Source: Duganella sp. CF517
Lineage (GTDB): Bacteria > Pseudomonadota > Gammaproteobacteria > Burkholderiales > Burkholderiaceae_D
Assembly: GCF_900110275.1 (NCBI RefSeq)
Contig: NZ_FODC01000005.1
Location: 1-64,000, forward strand
Reading direction: 5' to 3'
DNA: 64,000 nt
The position numbers and the translations under genes were made by a program. Positions 7,924 to 16,412 of this stretch are shown piece after piece. A model generated the notes under the pieces. The model made no database searches and had not been told where the DNA came from. It saw only the letters and a program-made list of their open reading frames with translations. Within the stretch, counting starts at the first letter, position 1. The number at the start of each line of letters is the position of its first letter.

Positions 7924-10611
7924 GTGGCCATCTCATCACCAGGCATCGGCTCGAACCTTCCGGTCAACGACATCATCAGCAAGCTGATGGTGGCGGAGTC
8001 GGCGCCGCTGGCGCAGTTCGACAAGAAGTCCGCCAGCTATCTGGCGCAGGTGTCGGCGTTCGGCAACCTGTCGAGCGCGCTGGGCGCGTTCCAGTCGTCG
8101 CTGTCGAGCCTGACGTCGCTGAGCGGCTTCCAGACCATGTCGACGACGCCGGGCGACGCCTCGATTTTCACCGCCACCGCCACCAGCAGCGCCAAACCGG
8201 GCAGCTACCGCGTCAACGTCACGCAGATCGCCCAGGCCCAGGTGCTGGCCTCGAACGGCTACAAATCGACCACGGCGGCCATCGGCCTGGGCGCCAAGAC
8301 CACCATCAATTTCTCGCTCGGCGCCGTCAGCGGCGGCACCTTCGGCATCACCGGCGGCGCGCTCGGCGCCAGCCTGAGCACCGGCGGCCTGACGCCGGGC
8401 GCGCTGAGCATCAACGGCACGGCCATCGCCACCGACGGCACCACGCGCAGCGCGCGCCTGCTGGCCGACGCCATCAACGCCAAGAGCACCACCACCGGCG
8501 TGTCGGCCAAGGCGGCGGCCACCGTCACCAGCGCCACCTTGTTCGGCGCCGCCGGCGCCTCGAGCTTCGGCCAGGTCGACACCAGCGGCGGCGGCAGCTA
8601 TTCGCTGTCCGTGGGCGGCGTGGAAATCGCCATGCAAGCGACCGGCGTGGCCGGCGGCGCCGGCGTGACGGCGGCCTCGATCGACGCCGCCCTGACCGGC
8701 AACACGGCCACCGCGCGCGCGCTGGCCGACGCCAACATCACCTTCACCGGCAGCGCCGCCGACGGCACTTTGCAATTCACCAACGCCGACGGCAGCAACA
8801 TCGCCATCGCCGAAGCCGTCTCCGGCACGGTCACGGGCGGCATCGGCAACAACGGCGCGCCCAATATCGGTTCGAGCACCACGGCCGTCGCGTCGATTTC
8901 GCTGGTGTCGGCCGACGGCAGCCCGATCAAGGTCGGCGGCACCAACCCGGCCGGCGCGGGCCTGGCCGAAGGCACCGGCGGCGCCTACCTGGGCGCCGAC
9001 TTCGCGGCCGACGCCGACCGTACCAGCGGCAACATCGTCATCGACAGCACGAACAATACGCTGGAAGGCATCCGGGACGCCATCAACAAGGGCAATTTCG
9101 GCGTTACCGCCTCGATCGTCAAGGACGGTTCGACCGGCGCCAACGCCACCCCGAACCGCCTGATCCTGACGTCCACCAACAGCGGCCAAAGCTCGACGAT
9201 GAAAATCACGCTGTCCGGCACCGGCGGCGACCCGGCCGATCCGGCGCTCGAGAGCCTGCTGGCCTACGATCCCAAGGGCGTGCAGAACCTGAGCCAGAAA
9301 GCGGCCGCCTCGGACACCAAGGCCACCGTCAACGGCATCGACGTCACCAGCTCCAGCCTGGGCATCTCGGGCGCGATCGAGGGCGTGACCATCAGCACGC
9401 TCAAGGTCGGCGCGTCGACCTTGACGGTGTCCAAGGACACCGGGGCGTTGACCAATTCCGTCAACGGCTTCGTCAAGGCGTACAACGAACTCAATACGCA
9501 GATGACCGCGCTGGGCGGCTACAACGCCGAGACCAAGACCGGCGGCCCGCTGCTCGGCGACACCACCTTGCGCAATCTACAATCGTCCATCCGCGCCCAG
9601 ATGTCGAGCACCATCACCGGCCTGCAAGGGACCAGCCTGACGAACCTGTCGCAGATCGGCATCGCGTTCCAGAAGGACGGCACGCTGTCGCTGGACAGCT
9701 CCAAGCTGCAAAAGGCCATCGACAACAATTACAACGATATCGCCGGCTTGTTCGCGGCGGTCGGGCGCAGTACCGATCCGGAGGTGAAATTCGTCAGCTC
9801 CAGCGCCAAGACCAAGGCCGGCGATTACGCCGTCAATATCACGCAACTGGCCACCAAGGGCACGTTGCAAGGCAGCGCCGCGCTGCCGGCCGAGACCACG
9901 ATCGACGCGGGCACCACCTGGACCATCACGCTCAACGACACCGTGCCGGCCAACCTGAACAACACGCAATCGGTGAGCATCCCGGCCGGCACCTACAATC
10001 CCAGCCAGTTGGCCACCATGCTGCAGTCGGCGATCAACGGCGTGAGCCAGTTCTCCACGGCCGGTGCCACCGTCGCGGCGACGATCGGCGATGACGGCAA
10101 GCTCAAGCTCGAATCGACGCGCTACGGTTCCAAGTCGAATATCACCGTCTCGAGCGACAGCGGCAGCCCGGTCTCGGCCGTGTTCGGCGCCGGCGCCCCG
10201 GTCAAGGGCGTCGACGTGGCCGGCACCATCGGCGGCTACTCCGCCACCGGTGACGGCCAGACCCTCACCGGCGCCCCCGGCGCCGATGTCGACGGGCTGA
10301 AACTGACGGTGGAGGGCGACCAGATCGGCTCGCGCGGCACCTTCGGCTTCTCGCAAGGCTACGCCTACCAGCTCAACTCGCTGGCGGCCGGCTATCTGGG
10401 CGCCCAGGGCGCGCTGACCAGCCGCACCACCGGCCTGAATAAAACCGTGGCCGACATCACCAAGCAACGCGACGCGTTCAGCGTGCGGCTGGTCGACATC
10501 GAGGCGCGCTACCGCAAGCAATATTCGGCGCTCGACACCATGATCGCCAGCATGAACACGACGACGTCGTTCTTGACCCAACAACTGGCCGCCCTGGCGG
10601 CCAACAATTAA
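7924..10611 (+). CDS. fliD: Flagellar filament cap FliD (HAP2), unusually long
   Basis: The protein is 895 aa, about twice the enterobacterial FliD. It starts at GTG 7924 behind TTAGGAGCGC, with the FliD_N motif A-I-S-S-P-G-I-G-S-N-L-P-V and D-I-I-S-K-L-M-V-A-E. The C-terminus has the FliD coiled-coil region ending in a Q-Q-L-A-A-L-A tail. The long middle carries several Ala/Gly/Thr-rich flagellin-IN-like segments that account for the extra length. FliD forms the cap at the filament tip, folds incoming flagellin and may contact surfaces. fliS follows 27 bp later. The reading frame is intact throughout. Confidence 0.93.
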   Translation: MAISSPGIGSNLPVNDIISKLMVAESAPLAQFDKKSASYLAQVSAFGNLSSALGAFQSSLSSLTSLSGFQTMSTTPGDASIFTATATSSAKPGSYRVNVTQIAQAQVLASNGYKSTTAAIGLGAKTTINFSLGAVSGGTFGITGGALGASLSTGGLTPGALSINGTAIATDGTTRSARLLADAINAKSTTTGVSAKAAATVTSATLFGAAGASSFGQVDTSGGGSYSLSVGGVEIAMQATGVAGGAGVTAASIDAALTGNTATARALADANITFTGSAADGTLQFTNADGSNIAIAEAVSGTVTGGIGNNGAPNIGSSTTAVASISLVSADGSPIKVGGTNPAGAGLAEGTGGAYLGADFAADADRTSGNIVIDSTNNTLEGIRDAINKGNFGVTASIVKDGSTGANATPNRLILTSTNSGQSSTMKITLSGTGGDPADPALESLLAYDPKGVQNLSQKAAASDTKATVNGIDVTSSSLGISGAIEGVTISTLKVGASTLTVSKDTGALTNSVNGFVKAYNELNTQMTALGGYNAETKTGGPLLGDTTLRNLQSSIRAQMSSTITGLQGTSLTNLSQIGIAFQKDGTLSLDSSKLQKAIDNNYNDIAGLFAAVGRSTDPEVKFVSSSAKTKAGDYAVNITQLATKGTLQGSAALPAETTIDAGTTWTITLNDTVPANLNNTQSVSIPAGTYNPSQLATMLQSAINGVSQFSTAGATVAATIGDDGKLKLESTRYGSKSNITVSSDSGSPVSAVFGAGAPVKGVDVAGTIGGYSATGDGQTLTGAPGADVDGLKLTVEGDQIGSRGTFGFSQGYAYQLNSLAAGYLGAQGALTSRTTGLNKTVADITKQRDAFSVRLVDIEARYRKQYSALDTMIASMNTTTSFLTQQLAALAANN

Positions 10612-10638
10612 CACGAAGCCCTTCACAGGAGACGGAAT

Positions 10639-11073
10639 ATGTTCGGATCTCGACACACTGGCGTGCATGCCTATGCCAAGGTCGGCATGGAAACAGGCGT
10701 TGTGGCCGCCAGCCCCCACAAGCTGATCGTGATGCTGTTCGACGGCGCGCTCGTCGCGCTGAGCACGGCGTTGAACGGCATGCGCAGTGGCAATATCGCC
10801 GAGAAGGGCAAGTCGATCTCCAAGGCCATCATGATCATCGACAGCGGCCTGCGCGCCGCGCTCGACAAAAAGGCCGGCGGCGAGATCGCCGAGGGGCTCG
10901 ACTCGCTGTACGAGTACATGAGCGGACGCCTGGTGACGGCCAACATCACCAACGAGCCGGCCATCCTGGAGGAAGTGCAGCGCCTGCTCATCGAACTGCG
11001 CGACGCCTGGAACGCCATCGCCGACACCCCCGCCGCCAGCGGCATCAAACAACCCAACCTCGCGAGCGCCTGA
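10639..11073 (+). CDS. fliS: Flagellin export chaperone FliS
   Basis: The protein is 144 aa, normal for FliS. It has the Y-A-K-V-G-M-E-T start region, a S-P-H-K-L-I-V-M-L-F-D-G-A motif (about 26-38) and the L-I-E-L-R-D-A-W-N-A-I C-terminal helix. FliS binds the C-terminal D0 helix of flagellin, prevents premature polymerisation in the cytoplasm and delivers it to the FlhA export gate. The gene is preceded by CAGGAGACGG and sits between fliD and fliT, the usual order. Confidence 0.96.
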   Translation: MFGSRHTGVHAYAKVGMETGVVAASPHKLIVMLFDGALVALSTALNGMRSGNIAEKGKSISKAIMIIDSGLRAALDKKAGGEIAEGLDSLYEYMSGRLVTANITNEPAILEEVQRLLIELRDAWNAIADTPAASGIKQPNLASA

Positions 11074-11076
11074 TCC

Positions 11077-11406
11077 ATGATGACCAGCCAAGAAATTTTA
11101 TCCGTGTACGCCGCCATGGCCGCCCTGACCGAGCAGATGGTGCAGGCCGCCACCCGCAGCGACTGGGACATGCTGGTGCTGCTCGAGGAGCGCGTCGCCG
11201 CCCACGCCAAATCGCTGCGCGAGCAGGAGCCGGCGGCGCCGATGCGCGGCGCCGAGCGCGAACGCAAGATTGAACTGATACGCCAGATGCTCAACGCCGA
11301 CCGCCGCATCCGCGACCTGACGATGCCGTGGATGGAGCAATTGTCCAAACTGATCAACTCGACGGGCACGGAACGGCGCGTGGTGAGCGCCTACGGCAGC
11401 GTTTAA
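11077..11406 (+). CDS. fliT: FliT-like flagellar chaperone
   Basis: A 109-aa helical protein that begins 3 bp after the fliS stop. It has two predicted amphipathic helical hairpins with conserved FliT-type elements: W-D-M-L-V-L-L-E-E-R near 30, then I-R-Q-M-L-N-A-D-R-R-I-R near 68. FliT is the export chaperone of the cap protein FliD and, in enterobacteria, also an antagonist of FlhDC. Sequence conservation in this family is low, so position after fliS is a large part of the call. Confidence 0.8.
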   Translation: MMTSQEILSVYAAMAALTEQMVQAATRSDWDMLVLLEERVAAHAKSLREQEPAAPMRGAERERKIELIRQMLNADRRIRDLTMPWMEQLSKLINSTGTERRVVSAYGSV

Positions 11407-11420
11407 CGCAGGCCGGCGTC

Positions 11421-12890
11421 ATGCTGCCGCGCTTTGACGCCGCCGTCATGCCCGTCCGCCCGGCCGACGGCCTCGGCGCCGGCGCGGCCGTCGGCGACGA
11501 GCGCCAGGCCGCGTTCCAGCGCGTGCTGCAGGGCATGGTCGGCAAGTCGGTGACGGCCGAGGTCATGTCGCGCTTCAACGACGGCAGCTCACTGGTCAAG
11601 GTGGCCGACAACGCGGTGCGCATGATGTTGCCGCCCGGCGTCAACGTCGGCGACCAGGTGCCGCTGACGGTGCTGACCGCCTCGCCCCGTCCGACCTTCC
11701 AGCTCGGCACCGGCACGCCCGGCGCCTCCCCCACCGTGGTCTACAGCGAGGGCGCGCCCGCCGATGGCGGCGAGGCCCTGTATTCGCCGTCGCCGCCAGC
11801 GGCCGGCCAACCCGGCACCGGCCGCGCGCCGGCCGCCGCCGTCCCCGGCCAGCCGGGCCAGGCTCAAGCTGACGCGGCCGACGCGGACGCCGTGCCCGGC
11901 CAGCTTCGCCCCGGCGTCCCGCCCGGCGCCCCCGCCGCGCAGGCCGCCACGCCGCCCGCCCTCGCGCGCCCCGGCGCCGACCCTGCCTCCGCCGCGCAGG
12001 GCAAACCCGGCGACGCCGCAGCGGCGGGACGGCCGTTGCCGGCCGGCGCGCAAGCGGCCGGCACGCCGTTGCCGGCCGACGCCGTCAAGCCGCACAGCCT
12101 GGCGGCCACGCTGCTGGGCAAGGCGCCCCTGACGCCGTCCAGCGAACTCCCCGAACTCGACCACACCACGCCGCAATCGACACTCAGCAACACCGCCCGC
12201 GCGCTGACCACCGTGCTGACGACGGCGCAGGGCGGCCAGGTGGCGCAACTGGCGCTGATCGGCAAGACCGCGCTGTTCGGCGGCGCGTTGCCGGACACCG
12301 ACGCGCTGGCGCAAAAGCTGCAGGACACCATCTCCAAAAGCGGGCTGTTCTATGAATCGCATGTGACCGAATGGGTCAAGGGCGAGCGCACCTTGCCCGA
12401 GCTGATGCGCGAACCGCAGATGCAGCGCATGGCGCACGCCGGCGAGCAGGCGGCCGCGCGCGCGGCCGCCAACGGTCCCGACCTGTCCGCCGCACAGATG
12501 ATCAACCAGCAACTGCACACGCACGAGCAGGGCCGGGTCCAGTGGCAGGGCGAGGCCTGGCCCGGCCAGCCGATGCAATGGGACGTGCGCCGCGAACAGC
12601 GCGAAAAAGGCCGGCAGGACGGCGGCGCCGGCGACGACACGCCGGAACAGATCTGGCGCAGCGGCGTGCGCTTCCGTTTCCCGCTCCTGGGCGAGGTGTC
12701 GGCCGCGGTCACCCTGGTCGGCGGCCAGGTCCACATCCAGGTGCAAACCGGCAGCGACGACAGCGCCGACACGCTGCGCCTGCACGCCGGCCGGCTGGAG
12801 CAGGCGATGGAGGCGGCCGGAGCGCCGCTGTCGTCGCTGCTGATCACGCGCGACAATGCCGGCGACGATGGAGGCGGCGATGGCCGATGA
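11421..12890 (+). CDS. FliK-like hook-length control protein (second copy)
   Basis: A protein of about 489 aa from ATG 11421; in-frame codons upstream overlap fliT and were rejected as start. The region about residues 110-250 is Pro/Ala/Gly-rich and low in complexity. The C-terminal 120 residues resemble the Flg_hook domain (R-F-R-F-P-L-L-G-E-V, V-H-I-Q-V-Q-T-G and a final helix L-E-Q-A-M-E-A-A-G). The canonical fliK lies at 21858. Here the product is paired with an FlhB-C-like protein encoded 11 bp upstream of its own stop, which echoes the FliK-FlhB length-control switch. Its role could be modified length control or substrate switching. Confidence 0.75.
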   Translation: MLPRFDAAVMPVRPADGLGAGAAVGDERQAAFQRVLQGMVGKSVTAEVMSRFNDGSSLVKVADNAVRMMLPPGVNVGDQVPLTVLTASPRPTFQLGTGTPGASPTVVYSEGAPADGGEALYSPSPPAAGQPGTGRAPAAAVPGQPGQAQADAADADAVPGQLRPGVPPGAPAAQAATPPALARPGADPASAAQGKPGDAAAAGRPLPAGAQAAGTPLPADAVKPHSLAATLLGKAPLTPSSELPELDHTTPQSTLSNTARALTTVLTTAQGGQVAQLALIGKTALFGGALPDTDALAQKLQDTISKSGLFYESHVTEWVKGERTLPELMREPQMQRMAHAGEQAAARAAANGPDLSAAQMINQQLHTHEQGRVQWQGEAWPGQPMQWDVRREQREKGRQDGGAGDDTPEQIWRSGVRFRFPLLGEVSAAVTLVGGQVHIQVQTGSDDSADTLRLHAGRLEQAMEAAGAPLSSLLITRDNAGDDGGGDGR

Positions 12891-13212
12891 CACCCCGCGC
12901 CGGCCGCTGCAGCAGGCGGTGGCCCTGGCCTATCAGGAAGGCGCGCCGGCGCCCAAGGTCGTGGCCAAGGGGCGCGGTCTGGTGGCCGAGCAGATCATCG
13001 GCGTCGCCAGGGAAGCCGGCGTGTTCATCCATGAGTCCAAGGAACTTGTGTCTTTACTCATGGATGTGGATTTGGATCAACAAATTCCGCCCACGCTCTA
13101 TAGGACGATTGCGGAACTATTGGCGTGGCTATATCATATTGAATCAGCGCAAAAGTCCGGCTTGCCGCTTCCCGAGGCGCCGGACACCAGCCTCCCCCTC
13201 ACCGAAATTTGA
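12880..13212 (+). CDS. fhlB: FhlB: free-standing FlhB C-terminal domain protein
   Basis: This is a 110-aa EscU/YscU/FlhB-family protein containing only the cytoplasmic C-terminal region, with no membrane segments. It matches FlhB from just after the autocleavage site: A-V-A-L-A-Y-Q-E-G, P-K-V-V-A-K-G and I-H-E-S-K-E-L. It lacks the NPTH tetrad that the full-length FlhB has at 269-272. Such proteins can substitute for the cleaved FlhB-CC fragment in some bacteria. I chose ATG 12880 because GGAGG lies five bases upstream. The start overlaps the FliK-like gene by 11 bp, and the stop abuts the ycgR start. Confidence 0.87.
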   Translation: MADDTPRRPLQQAVALAYQEGAPAPKVVAKGRGLVAEQIIGVAREAGVFIHESKELVSLLMDVDLDQQIPPTLYRTIAELLAWLYHIESAQKSGLPLPEAPDTSLPLTEI

Positions 13213-13982
13213 CGCCGGCCCAGATGTATCCACACTTTCAGGATGTCGAATTGGAAAACTGGCATGACTATGAAATCGAGTCGCGCAAGGAGATCGTGTC
13301 CCTGCTGCGCGGCATCGGTGAGAAGAACCAGCTGATCCGCATGCTGATCCAGGGCGAATCCGACGTCTGCGTCACCTCCATCCTCGAGGTCGACGACCAG
13401 CTCGACACGGTTGTGCTCGACAGCTCGATCGACCCGGAACAGAACAAGCGCATCCTGGCCGCGCAGGGGCTGTCGTTTGAAACCACGCTCGACAAGGTGC
13501 GCATCCTGTTCGCGGCCGAACGGGTCGAGGCCACCGTTTTCGAAGGCAATCCGGCCTTTAAAATCACCGTGCCGCCGACCCTGATCCGCCTGCAACGGCG
13601 CGAGTATTACCGCATCGCCACGCCGGTGACCAATCCGGTGCGCGTGGTCGTCACGCTGCCGGACGAACTGGGCGGCATCACCACCTTCCCGCTGGCCGAC
13701 ATCAGCTGCGGCGGCATCGCCATCCTGGACAACAAGATGATCCTGGGCGACGCCATCGGCAGGGAATACCCGAACTGCCGCATCGACCTGCCGGAGATCG
13801 GCCAAGTGACCACCGCGCTGCAGGTGCGCAACTCGCTCGACCTGACCCTGCTCAACAACAAGACCAACCGCCGCCTTGGCTGCGAGTTCGTCGACATCCA
13901 GCGCAGCACGCTGGCCTATGTGCAGCGCTACATCACCAAACTCGAACGCGAACGCAACGCCCGCATCGCCGGCATGATGTAA
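13209..13982 (+). CDS. ycgR: YcgR-type PilZ flagellar brake
   Basis: A 257-aa protein with an N-terminal YcgR/PilZN domain (about 1-115) and a C-terminal PilZ domain (about 120-240). The c-di-GMP-binding signature is complete: R-L-Q-R-R-E-Y-Y-R near 126-134 and D-I-S-C-G-G. On binding c-di-GMP, YcgR interacts with the stator/rotor and slows or biases the motor. The start is uncertain. TTG 13209 overlaps the fhlB stop; ATG 13224 would remove five residues. It ends the filament-gene run and is convergent with the GlxA-like regulator, 11 bp away. Confidence 0.92.
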   Translation: MTPAQMYPHFQDVELENWHDYEIESRKEIVSLLRGIGEKNQLIRMLIQGESDVCVTSILEVDDQLDTVVLDSSIDPEQNKRILAAQGLSFETTLDKVRILFAAERVEATVFEGNPAFKITVPPTLIRLQRREYYRIATPVTNPVRVVVTLPDELGGITTFPLADISCGGIAILDNKMILGDAIGREYPNCRIDLPEIGQVTTALQVRNSLDLTLLNNKTNRRLGCEFVDIQRSTLAYVQRYITKLERERNARIAGMM

Positions 13983-13993
13983 GCGGCGCCGGG

Positions 13994-14947
13994 TCAGCGG
14001 CGGTACGCCCCGCGGTAGGCCGACGGCGACGTCTGCAACACGGTGCGGAAATACTGCCGCAACGACAACGCCGAACCGAACCCCGCCTGCTGCGCCACCA
14101 CCTCGATCGACGCGTCGCCGCTTTCGAGCATCCATTGTGCATGCGCCAGCCGCTGGCCCAGCAGCCACTGCTTGAACGAGGTGCCGGTGGCCTGGCGGAA
14201 GTGGCGCGTGAAATTGCGCCGGCTCATGGCCGCCCGTTCGGCCAGCGCGTCGATGCTGTGCGCTTGCGCCAGGCGCTGCGTGACCCATTCCAGCACCCCG
14301 GCGAAGCGGCCGTCGCTGCTCGACACCGGCAACGGCCGTTCGATGAACTGTGCCTGCCCGCCCTGCCGGTGCGGCGCGATCACCAGTTGCCGGGCCACCC
14401 GGTTGGCGGCGTCGGCGCCGCGCAGCTGGCGCAGCAGATGCAAGCAGCAATCGAGGCCGGCGGCGACACCGGCCGACGTCAGCACCTGCCCGGCGTCGAC
14501 GTACAGCACGTCGGGATCGACGTCGATGCGCGGATGGCGCGCGGCCAGGGCGGTCGCGAATTGCCAGTGGGTGGTCGCGCTTTTGCCGTCCAGCAGGCCC
14601 GCCTCGGCCAGCGCAAACGCCCCCAGGCACAGCCCCACCACGCGGGCGCCGCGCGCGTGGGCGGCGCGCAAGGCGGCCAGCAGCGCGGGCGGCGCCGTCC
14701 GGCAATCGCTGTGCCACGACGGCATGATGACGATGTCGGCATCGTCGAGCGCGCGCAGGTCGTGGTCGGTGGCGATGGCGAAGCCGGCGGAAGTGCGCAG
14801 CGGCGTGCCGTCGGCCGCGCAGACGCGCACGTCGAAGCCGCCGTCCTGGCCGGCGTCGAACACCAGGCACGGCACCGAAAGGTGGAACGGCGTGATGCCG
14901 TCGTAGGCGATCACGGCGACGCGGATGGGGCGGTCGGAAGTAGGCAT
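13994..14947 (-). CDS. GlxA-like AraC-family transcriptional regulator
   Basis: A 317-aa protein from ATG 14947. The N-terminal 190 residues form a DJ-1/PfpI (class I glutamine amidotransferase-like) domain with V-V-G-L-C-L-G-A-F near 95-110, including the nucleophile-elbow Cys. The C-terminal 100 residues hold two AraC helix-turn-helix motifs (A-L-A-E-R-A-A-M-S-R-R-N-F-T-R-H-F, then V-A-Q-Q-A-G-F-G-S-A-L-S-L-R-Q-Y-F). Family members regulate catabolic genes, often a divergent hydrolase. Here the divergent neighbour is the isochorismatase-family gene at 15046, which is the likely target. It has no apparent flagellar role. Confidence 0.92.
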   Translation of the reverse strand: MPTSDRPIRVAVIAYDGITPFHLSVPCLVFDAGQDGGFDVRVCAADGTPLRTSAGFAIATDHDLRALDDADIVIMPSWHSDCRTAPPALLAALRAAHARGARVVGLCLGAFALAEAGLLDGKSATTHWQFATALAARHPRIDVDPDVLYVDAGQVLTSAGVAAGLDCCLHLLRQLRGADAANRVARQLVIAPHRQGGQAQFIERPLPVSSSDGRFAGVLEWVTQRLAQAHSIDALAERAAMSRRNFTRHFRQATGTSFKQWLLGQRLAHAQWMLESGDASIEVVAQQAGFGSALSLRQYFRTVLQTSPSAYRGAYRR

Positions 14948-15045
14948 GGCCCGATTATACCGAAACGGCGCCTTCGGGCCACTGGCCGGGACCGGCGACT
15001 GGGCCGACAATGGACGCCGTCATCCACCACCCGAAGGAATCAGCC

Positions 15046-15672
15046 ATGTCCAGCTCCCCGCGCCGCGCCCTGCTCGTCATCGACGTGCAAAACGAATACT
15101 TCACCGGCCAGTTGCCGATCGAATTCCCGCCAGTGTCGACCTCGCTGCCCAACATCACGCTGGCGATGGACAGCGCCGGCGCGGCGGGCATTCCGGTGAT
15201 CACGGTGCAGCACGACGCGCCGGCCGAATCGCCGGTGTTCGCGCTCGGCTCGCCGGCATGGCGATTGCATCCGGACGTGGCCGGCCGCCACGCCGACCAT
15301 CACATCCACAAGCAAGCGTCGAGCGTGTTCGCCGGCACCGGCCTGGCGCAATGGCTCAAAGACAAGCAGATCGACACCTTGACGATCGCCGGCTACATGA
15401 CGCACAACTGCGACGCGGCAACGATCTACCACGCCGCGCACGACGGTTTGACGGTGGAGTTTCTGGCGGATGCGACCGGCTCGCTGCCCTACCGAAACGC
15501 GGCGGGCCAGGCCAGTGCGGAGGAGATACACCGCGTCTACAGCACGGTGTTCCATTCGAACTTCGCGGCGGTGACGAGTACCGCCGACTGGGTAAAAGCC
15601 GTGCAGGCAGGCCGGTCCATCGAGCGCGACAACATCTATCTCTCCAATCAACGCGCCCGAAACCCCCAATAA
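15046..15672 (+). CDS. Isochorismatase-family cysteine hydrolase
   Basis: A 208-aa protein from ATG 15046 behind GAAGGAAT. The cysteine-hydrolase triad is intact: D13 (V-I-D-V-Q-N-E-Y-F), K89 (H-I-H-K-Q-A-S-S-V-F) and C122 (T-H-N-C-D). Relatives hydrolyse amides or ureides such as nicotinamide, N-carbamoyl compounds or isochorismate. The substrate cannot be told from sequence alone. It is divergent from a GlxA-like regulator, the usual arrangement for this pair, and is followed by repeats rather than another gene. Confidence 0.92.
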   Translation: MSSSPRRALLVIDVQNEYFTGQLPIEFPPVSTSLPNITLAMDSAGAAGIPVITVQHDAPAESPVFALGSPAWRLHPDVAGRHADHHIHKQASSVFAGTGLAQWLKDKQIDTLTIAGYMTHNCDAATIYHAAHDGLTVEFLADATGSLPYRNAAGQASAEEIHRVYSTVFHSNFAAVTSTADWVKAVQAGRSIERDNIYLSNQRARNPQ

Positions 15673-15676
15673 CCCC

Positions 15677-15813
15677 GGGGTCAGTGCCGACATTCGGACA
15701 CGGGCTGATCGGTAAACGCCCTTGTAAAGTCGAGCTCGTGTCCGAATGTCGGCACTGACCCCGCGGTAATGCTTGTAAAGTCGAGCTCGTGTCCGAATGT
15801 CGGCACTGACCCC
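15677..15813. repeat. REP-like inverted and direct repeat cluster
   Basis: A 26-bp element starting GGGGTCAGTGCCGACATT occurs once forward (15677-15702) and twice inverted (15737-15762 and 15788-15813). The two inverted copies lie inside 45-bp direct repeats (15721-15765 and 15772-15816) with a 51-bp period. The forward copy and the first inverted copy could form a long hairpin. This looks like a REP/BIME-type intergenic element; it lies between the isochorismatase-family gene and fliE. Confidence 0.8.
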
Positions 15814-15832
15814 GCGCGGTGAGGGTGCGCGG

Positions 15833-16177
15833 TTATACCTGCATATTCATGATCTCGTGATAAGACGAGACCAGCTTGTTGCGAACCTGGATTGTTGCCT
15901 GGAAGTTAATGCTGGCCTTTTGCATGGCGATCATCGTGTCCGACAGGCTGACGCTGTCGTCGCCCATGGCGAAGCGCTTGCCCATGTCGGCCGCTTGCAC
16001 CTGGCTGGCGTTGACCGCCGCCAGCGATTTTTCCAGCGCGTCCGAAAACTGCGCCTTCGGCACCGCCGGCGCCTCGGTCTGGATCACCGGCGGCGTCAGG
16101 CTCGGGCGCGTGGCGTGCGCCTTCAACTGGGCGATCATGGCCTGGATCTGGCTGCTGTCGATGCCACCTGTCTTCAT
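15833..16177 (-). CDS. fliE: Flagellar hook-basal body protein FliE
   Basis: A 114-aa protein with the FliE signature at the C-terminus: V-S-L-S-D-T-M-I-A-M-Q-K-A, F-Q-A-T-I-Q-V-R-N-K-L and final Y-H-E-I-M-N-M-Q-V. FliE joins the MS ring to the proximal rod and is an early export substrate. It is transcribed alone on the minus strand, divergent from fliF across a 235-bp intergenic region that presumably holds both promoters. Confidence 0.96.
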   Translation of the reverse strand: MKTGGIDSSQIQAMIAQLKAHATRPSLTPPVIQTEAPAVPKAQFSDALEKSLAAVNASQVQAADMGKRFAMGDDSVSLSDTMIAMQKASINFQATIQVRNKLVSSYHEIMNMQV

Positions 16178-16321
16178 TTGATGCTCCTATCTGTTGCTGC
16201 CGCGAAACAAATTCCGCGACATGGCCGAGCCCGGCGTTACAATACGGAACGGCTCTATCAGTCCTGCCAGAATACCAAGCCCGGCACAACGGCACATGGA
16301 CGAGCAAGACGGTAAAGGGCG

Positions 16322-16337
16322 CTCTATTCCAAGCATT
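16322..16337 (+). promoter_or_regulatory. Possible FlhDC half-site before fliF
   Basis: CTCTATTC, CAA, GCATT resembles the reverse FlhDC half-site pattern CG(C/T)TATTT-N2/3-(G/C)C(A/G)TT with two mismatches. It lies about 75 bp before the fliF ATG. A similar sequence precedes flgA. I could not identify a clear partner half-site, so this is weak. Confidence 0.3.
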
Positions 16338-16412
16338 AAATTTCCGGACGACAAGCAATAATCTGTTCTGCGCTCCCCCATCTCAGACCCAGTTACCCGG
16401 AACCCAACCATC

